NCBI GenBank assembly: GCA_965222655.1
Contig: CBDCUP010000005.1
Coordinates: 101,656 to 165,655 of the forward strand
Origin: CAUZIZ01 sp965222655
Lineage (GTDB): Bacteria; Acidobacteriota; UBA6911; RPQK01; JAJDTT01
Direction of reading: 5' to 3'
Length of the DNA: 64,000 nucleotides
Shown piece after piece: positions 59,756 to 64,000 of this stretch. Within the stretch, counting starts at the first letter, position 1, and each line of letters opens with the position of its first letter. Made by a program: the position numbers and the translations under genes. The notes under the pieces were generated by a model that did not search any database, was not told the DNA's origin, and was given only the letters and a program-made list of their open reading frames with translations.

Positions 59756-60610
59756 ATGGCCGCAGAAAACCGAATCCCTGACAACCCAGTGACAACCGAC
59801 TGGGACTCCCTCACCACTGCCCAGCGAATCAAACATCTCGAGATTGAAGGGTACGTCCTGATTCCGGATCTACTGTCTCGGGATCAGATAAAGATCATCA
59901 AAGAGGAGCTCGATCGACTTCCCACGACCGCAACCGACTACAGCGAGAACCAGCGAGGATGCTCTCACGTCCAGTGGACCGATTCCCCGAATGCGGTTGA
60001 CGTGATTGCCCTTCCGGCGATGGTGGACTTCCTGACCACGCTCTTCGGAGACGAGATTCTTTGCACGTCCTGCGTCTTCGCCCTTTCCAGGCCGGGGCAT
60101 CCCGGCATCGCCATCCACACCGATTCCCAACCCTACGGATCCGCGATACTGGGCTTGCAGGCCAGTGCTCCCAAGTTGGTTCGTGTGCTCTATTACCTCG
60201 ACGATCTCACCCCCGAGCGATCGCCCCTGAAGATGATTCCGCACTCGCACCTGTCACTACATGCGGACGCCAACCCCTACAACCGATTCCTCAGCCACCC
60301 TGAAGAGGTGATGGTAACCTGTAAGGCAGGGGCGGCGGCTGTCATCAACCAGCAGGTCTTTCACGGCAACTATCCCAATCGCAGTCAGGAGGACCGACGC
60401 ATGCTGGCCGTGGCCTATCGTCCGGCCTGGGCGGGTCCGGTCTTTGAAGTACCCGATTGGGATAAAGAAAAGGTAGCCGCTCTACCAGATCACATCAGGC
60501 CCTTTTTCAAGAGCCTCAATACACGGAAGATCGACTTCAACGTGGGGAATCGACCTCCGAATATGGCGGAAGAGGCCCCGGGAATCAATCCCAGCCGCTG
60601 GGATGTCTGA
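59756..60610 (+). CDS. phytanoyl-CoA dioxygenase (PhyH) family Fe(II)/2-oxoglutarate oxygenase
   Basis: A 284-residue double-stranded beta-helix protein. The iron facial triad is His121, Asp123 (AIHTDSQPYG) and His203 (QQVFHGNYPNRS); the 2-oxoglutarate-binding arginine is nearby (Arg209 or in QEDRRML). The N-terminus KHLEIEGYVLIPDLLSRDQI is typical. It hydroxylates an unactivated carbon in a substrate that cannot be deduced. GGGAGG precedes the ATG. Only 13 bases separate it from the cytochrome gene, so it is the last member of the 57222-60610 operon. Confidence 0.92.
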   Translation: MAAENRIPDNPVTTDWDSLTTAQRIKHLEIEGYVLIPDLLSRDQIKIIKEELDRLPTTATDYSENQRGCSHVQWTDSPNAVDVIALPAMVDFLTTLFGDEILCTSCVFALSRPGHPGIAIHTDSQPYGSAILGLQASAPKLVRVLYYLDDLTPERSPLKMIPHSHLSLHADANPYNRFLSHPEEVMVTCKAGAAAVINQQVFHGNYPNRSQEDRRMLAVAYRPAWAGPVFEVPDWDKEKVAALPDHIRPFFKSLNTRKIDFNVGNRPPNMAEEAPGINPSRWDV

Positions 60611-60803
60611 ATCGGACCCTTGGAGGGCAAACTGCTGCTGAGTCGACGCCGAATTATCTGCTTTTGCCCTCGCTTACCACGAACAATCCTGGCCAGAGAA
60701 AGGCAAGATGATTGTGCGCACATCTGCGGGCACGGCAAAGGCAAGCGGTGAGGTTGCATCGGAGATTCGTTCGCAGTATCGGTGTAGGTTTGACGCCCAC
60801 GAG

Positions 60804-60830
60804 GCCATGCATGTAGAGTACATGTATGGC
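60804..60830. promoter_or_regulatory. palindromic operator overlapping the vapB start codon
   Basis: The arms GCCATGCATGTA and TACATGTATGGC pair at 11 of 12 positions around a 3-base centre (GAG). The right arm contains the ATG of the antitoxin gene. VapB-type antitoxins bind such palindromes in their own promoter, alone or with VapC, so this is the likely autoregulatory site. No Shine-Dalgarno is seen, so the mRNA may be leaderless. Confidence 0.7.
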
Positions 60831-61071
60831 TACCAAGACCATTTCCATCGATCTCCCAGCCTATGATCGCCTGGTTAGGGCACGCCGGCATCCAACCGAA
60901 TCCTTCTCCCAGGTTCTGCACCGGGCCGAATGGTCTGAACAGGGGCGCACTTGTGGTGCGTTCCTGGAGATGATCGATAGCACCGAAGCTCTATCGGCAG
61001 CAGCCATCGCACGGCTAGAGAAAGCTCAACAAGTGGACCATCCACCCCAGGACTCATGGCAGACAGACTGA
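60826..61071 (+). CDS. VapB-type antitoxin (DUF217-like)
   Basis: An 81-residue protein: N-terminal TKTISIDLPAYDRLVRARRH, a short ribbon-helix-type DNA-binding arm, then SFSQVLHRAEWSEQ and a C-terminal toxin-binding tail. This matches the VapB-like antitoxins whose partners are PIN-domain toxins. It overlaps the toxin gene by 16 bases and carries a palindromic operator at its start. Confidence 0.85.
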   Translation: MATKTISIDLPAYDRLVRARRHPTESFSQVLHRAEWSEQGRTCGAFLEMIDSTEALSAAAIARLEKAQQVDHPPQDSWQTD

Positions 61072-61454
61072 GCTTCGATACGTCCTTTCTCATCGATATT
61101 CAGAAAGAGAGGAAGTTGGGAGGTCAGGGACGCGCCCACGACTTTCTTCGCCACAATCAAGAGCGGATCATGCTCGTCAGCGCCATCGCAGTGGGAGAGT
61201 TTTCTGAGGGCTTTAGGGCGTCAAACGATCCCGCCCTGATCCGCATATTGAGTGCCTTTGAGGTGTTGGACGTGGACACCCAGGTCAGTCTGCTCTACGG
61301 CGAGAACGCTCGGCGTCTCCGCGAATCAGGCCAACTGATCGGGAGCAATGACCTCTGGATTGGTTGCTCCAGCGTTCGTCATGGCGTTCCTTTGGTGACT
61401 CGAAACGACCAGCATTTCAACAGGATTTCGGGTCTCGTAGTCCTCACCTACTGA
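61056..61454 (+). CDS. vapC: VapC-type PIN-domain toxin (ribonuclease)
   Basis: A 132-residue PIN domain. The acidic active site is complete: Asp8 (SFDTSFLID), Glu48 (AVGEFSEG), Asp99 (GSNDLWIG) and Asp118 (TRNDQHF). VapC toxins are Mg-dependent endoribonucleases that cut tRNA or rRNA and are silenced by the paired VapB. Start ATG 61056 lies inside the antitoxin gene, favouring coupled translation. Confidence 0.92.
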   Translation: MADRLSFDTSFLIDIQKERKLGGQGRAHDFLRHNQERIMLVSAIAVGEFSEGFRASNDPALIRILSAFEVLDVDTQVSLLYGENARRLRESGQLIGSNDLWIGCSSVRHGVPLVTRNDQHFNRISGLVVLTY

Positions 61455-61527
61455 CCCGGATTTCTCATACGTTTCCTTGCGCTGATCCGACCGATTGTTG
61501 CGAGCCGATGAGGTTTTCCTGGGGGAA

Positions 61528-62076
61528 TCAACTCTGACCGGCTCGGTAGGGCTCTCCGTAATACATCATCACGCTGCTCGCCGCGCCGTCTTCCCCGATT
61601 GTGACGATGTAGAGCCGGTCGAACTCACCCGCCTCGTTGATCGCGGAGTGCGGTTTGCCGCCGAGCAGCATGACCATCGACGGAGTGGTTGTGCTATGAC
61701 CCACCACCAGGTGTCGGCCCCCTGTCTTGCGAAGTTCCCCGACCAGAGCGGGTAGATCTCGGGGATTGTACAGCCGCACTTCAAGGCCATACTGCGCAGC
61801 AGTGGGCGCGGCAGTCTCGCGCGTCCGGCTGTAGTCGGAACTATGGACATGCTCGATCTCTGCGTTGCGCAGGGTGTTGGCGAGTATAGCGGCCCGCTCG
61901 CGCCCGGCGGGAGACAACTCCGGATCTTTTCCGAGGTCGGCCTTTTCGCCATGGCGCACGAGGAATACCACCAGTGGCCCATTCGTCGACGCGGAAGAAA
62001 CGGGTGTCGATGAAGAGCCGATCAGTGTTATCGTTAGGACTAGGGTGGCAACCCCGGCAGCAGTTCGTCTTATCAT
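61528..62076 (-). CDS. exported histidine phosphatase (phosphoglycerate mutase-like)
   Basis: A 182-residue protein with signal peptide (GVATLVLTITLIGSSSTPVSS). The RHG motif (FLVRHGEKAD) holds the phosphorylated histidine; the second histidine is in VVGHSTTTPSMV. Arg in SDYSRTRETAAP is the conserved phosphate-binding residue. Exported members act on unknown phosphate esters; SixA-like and Ais-like proteins are relatives. The frame extends upstream to 62202, but ATG 62076 has a ribosome-binding site (GGGAGAC) and yields the signal peptide. Confidence 0.88.
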   Translation of the reverse strand: MIRRTAAGVATLVLTITLIGSSSTPVSSASTNGPLVVFLVRHGEKADLGKDPELSPAGRERAAILANTLRNAEIEHVHSSDYSRTRETAAPTAAQYGLEVRLYNPRDLPALVGELRKTGGRHLVVGHSTTTPSMVMLLGGKPHSAINEAGEFDRLYIVTIGEDGAASSVMMYYGEPYRAGQS

Positions 62077-62134
62077 GCTCGTGTCTCCCTCAAAGCCAAC
62101 AACTATGAGCCTGGCGATCTGACTCCGCAGGAGC

Positions 62135-63091
62135 CTACCACGGCATGGATCGCTTGCTATAGCGGCGTCCCTTCTCGGCAGCCTCCTGATTTCCTGAGCC
62201 AATCATCACGCCCTCATCGATCATGCGTTCCACCGTTTCCGAGGTCACTCCGTTGAGAAAGGGGATCCTGGCGACTTTACAGGCAGAAAAGACGCGCTCA
62301 CGAGCTTCCTTCATCACCTTCGCGTAGTCGTCGCCCTGGCGTCCAGGGAATCCCCAGGACATGCCCATGTCGCTGGGGCCCCACTCGGCGAAACCTATTC
62401 CAGGAACCCTCACGCTCGACTCGGCGTTCTGGAGCGCGTGGCGATCTTCGATCTTGAGGCCCAGGAGGATCTCACCCTCGGGATTCAAGGGCCAGGGATC
62501 GGCGACCTCGAGGTACCGGTCGGCATCGATCCCCCAGATCTGGCCGGCAAAGCCCTGTCCACCGCTACCTCTCAAGCCCTCCCTGAGACCGTTTCCCACA
62601 CGGTCTTTGTGGAAGGGGTATCGAGCTGCTTCTACGAAAACTCGAACCGCCTCCGGGGTGCGGGCATGGCAGAGCAGAATTCCATGCGCTCCTGCCGCGA
62701 GGACCTGCTGCACCATCCAGTAGTTGGCCTTCATCGTAGCCTCGTCGATCCCACCTACCGGCAACGTGCAGATCACCGCTGGAGTTCGATGTCCGCTGCG
62801 GGTGGGACCCCCATCTACCAGGCCCTGCATGAATCGCCGGAGGGAGGACACATCGTAGGCACCGTGCTCCATCTCGTAATTGATGTAATCGGCCCAGGTC
62901 TGCGCCAATCGCTTGCCTTCTTCGTAGCCACCGTGGCCACCCGTGTAGTAGATGGGCTGACCCCGCTCCAGGAGCTCAATCGCCTTGTTGACCCTCTTTG
63001 TCTTCGCGGATCCACCAGAGGGATTGACAGTCGAAAGGGCGGCGGCGTAGGTTGAGACAATCAGAACCAATAACAGTGTCGGCTTTTTCAT
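62135..63091 (-). CDS. exported HpcH/HpaI-family aldolase
   Basis: A 318-residue protein with signal peptide (KPTLLLVLIVSTYAAALSTV). The aldolase barrel shows LKIEDRHALQNAE (metal-binding Glu), GIGFAEWGPSDMGMSWG (second metal and substrate motif, the family GPxDLxxxxG variant) and TMKANYWMVQQVLAAGAHGILLCHARTPE. HpaI enzymes cleave 2-oxo-3-deoxy or 4-hydroxy-2-oxo acids into pyruvate and an aldehyde, normally in the cytoplasm; the signal peptide is unusual. It is transcribed toward the phosphatase gene (58 bases away) and divergently from the dehydrogenase below. Confidence 0.88.
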   Translation of the reverse strand: MKKPTLLLVLIVSTYAAALSTVNPSGGSAKTKRVNKAIELLERGQPIYYTGGHGGYEEGKRLAQTWADYINYEMEHGAYDVSSLRRFMQGLVDGGPTRSGHRTPAVICTLPVGGIDEATMKANYWMVQQVLAAGAHGILLCHARTPEAVRVFVEAARYPFHKDRVGNGLREGLRGSGGQGFAGQIWGIDADRYLEVADPWPLNPEGEILLGLKIEDRHALQNAESSVRVPGIGFAEWGPSDMGMSWGFPGRQGDDYAKVMKEARERVFSACKVARIPFLNGVTSETVERMIDEGVMIGSGNQEAAEKGRRYSKRSMPW

Positions 63092-63300
63092 GGATTCCTG
63101 CCTCGATTTGGGTGTGTACAATTTCAACGAAGGGAACTTCAGAGACGAGCTCCCGCGTCTTAGCAAGCTTACATCGAACAGGCGAATCCTTGAAGCAATA
63201 GCTTCAGAATTGCCAAGATCGGCAGTCCTGCGGCTTGGGGTTGGATCCCCACAAATACGTCATAATCTGTGATACAGCGTACTAGCAAAAGGAGAAAATC

Positions 63301-64000
63301 ATGAAGCCTCTCCAGCGACTCGGGGTCTTCCTCTCGAGTACCATCATCGTCGTCACGATGTTCCCGGGTCCCCTGATGGCCTTGGACGTCAAAGTTCTTG
63401 TTTCCCCTGAGCAGAAGAGGCAGCTGGCGGAATTGGAACGGAGCCTGCCCAACCTGGAACTGGTCGCTGCGAAACCGGAGCAAGCACTGGATCTGATTGG
63501 CGACTGTGACGCCATCATCGGTCTCGGCTACGGCGGCCCTCGCTCCCGTCAGATCATTCAGGCGGGAAAGAAGCTGAGGTGGGTACACAGCACCAGCGCC
63601 GGCGTGGAAAACACCGTTTGGATACCCGAACTGAAGGACAGCGACATCGTCCTGACCAATGCCAAGATCTTCCAGGGTCCTGAGATCGCCGATCATGCCT
63701 TCGGCCTGCTGTTGACACTTACGCGTAACCTGAAACACTACAACCGGCGAATGGATGAAGGCTGGGAAAGGATCACCCCAGAGCTGCCTATCATCGAACT
63801 GCGACGCAAGACCATGCTGATCGTCGGTCTTGGAGGGATTGGGACTCAGATCGCGCAGCGTGCATCCGCCTTCGACATGCGAGTGCTGGCCGTCGATCCC
63901 AAGGACATTCCGCTGATGCACATCGTGGAGCGCGTCGTCAGGCCTGATCAGTTGCACGAGGTGCTCCCTCAGGCCGACGTCGTGGTCAGCTCGGTCCCAC
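63301..64000 (+). CDS. exported D-2-hydroxyacid dehydrogenase family protein, N-terminal part (partial)
   Basis: The gene leaves the window after 233 residues. It starts with a hydrophobic leader (VFLSSTIIVVTMFPGPLMA) resembling a signal peptide. The D-isomer 2-hydroxyacid dehydrogenase pattern follows: ALDLIGDCDAIIGLG, WVHSTSAGVEN, ADHAFGLLLTLTRNL, and the NAD-binding motif VGLGGIGTQIAQRA. It would interconvert 2-oxo and D-2-hydroxy acids. An AAGGAG ribosome-binding site is at 63289-63294. It is divergent from the aldolase gene, with which it may form a catabolic pair. Confidence 0.88.
   Translation, partial: MKPLQRLGVFLSSTIIVVTMFPGPLMALDVKVLVSPEQKRQLAELERSLPNLELVAAKPEQALDLIGDCDAIIGLGYGGPRSRQIIQAGKKLRWVHSTSAGVENTVWIPELKDSDIVLTNAKIFQGPEIADHAFGLLLTLTRNLKHYNRRMDEGWERITPELPIIELRRKTMLIVGLGGIGTQIAQRASAFDMRVLAVDPKDIPLMHIVERVVRPDQLHEVLPQADVVVSSVP

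Overview
The window reads as chromosomal DNA of a free-living Gram-negative bacterium, most likely an Acidobacteriota lineage. The VWFA-related gene at 9660-10643 belongs to a family that is characteristic of Acidobacteria. The PSCyt1/DUF1549/DUF1553/DUF1501 modules, the many twin-arginine secreted oxidoreductases, exported catabolic enzymes, phytanoyl-CoA-type dioxygenase and LLM flavoprotein fit Acidobacteria and PVC-like organisms from nutrient-poor habitats. No rRNA, tRNA, CRISPR array or phage was recognised. The phylum call is inference from gene families only.

Layout. 1-9.5 kb: tail of a class V aminotransferase, an MsbA-type ABC exporter, an aldo/keto reductase, a PHP phosphatase, two hypotheticals, an exported alpha/beta hydrolase, a MacB-like ABC pair, then a repeat block and a Pro-rich membrane-anchored protein. 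9.6-14.5 kb: a tight run of VWFA protein, Nudix hydrolase, Mrp and DUF971, then an SDR and a CBM9-like secreted protein facing the other way. 14.9-18.1 kb: LLM oxidoreductase and a lipoprotein of 15 ankyrin repeats. 18.1-23.5 kb: an insertion-sequence region, with a Tat protein, an IS91-type Y2 transposase, a Spy-like protein and a DDE insertion sequence whose 15-bp terminal repeats and 6-bp target duplication can be read directly. 23.6-30.1 kb: MATE pump, aminotransferase, B3/4-domain protein, SGNH-like protein and an aspartoacylase-like zinc enzyme. 30.4-37.5 kb: PSCyt1-WD40/PSD1/DUF1501 operon followed by a broken msrP fragment joined to a broken sulfatase. 37.6-49.5 kb: small secreted proteins, two convergent paralogous beta-propeller proteins, a thioredoxin-like gene with an in-frame TGA, RecQ, a medium-chain dehydrogenase, a Gfo/Idh protein, DUF3592 and a 1-Cys peroxiredoxin. 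49.7-57 kb: a dehydrogenase-HEAT-cytochrome lipoprotein and a second PSD1/DUF1501 pair. 57.2-60.6 kb: an operon of a Tat-exported FMN hydroxyacid oxidase, a propeller, a tetraheme cytochrome and a PhyH dioxygenase. 60.8-64 kb: VapBC, a histidine phosphatase, an exported HpaI aldolase and an exported D-2-hydroxyacid dehydrogenase (cut by the window end).

The two observations most worth following are these. (1) The TlpA/ResA-like gene at 42751-43329 (minus strand) is open through a TGA that sits exactly where the first active-site Cys of CxxC should be. It is followed 19 nt later by the loop of a 7-bp hairpin of bacterial SECIS shape, so it is a candidate UxxC selenoprotein. (2) Intergenic space is colonised by at least six families of short dispersed repeats (palindromes, hairpin modules, heptamer arrays and elements with inverted ends). 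Several are mosaic and several abut or supply stop codons.
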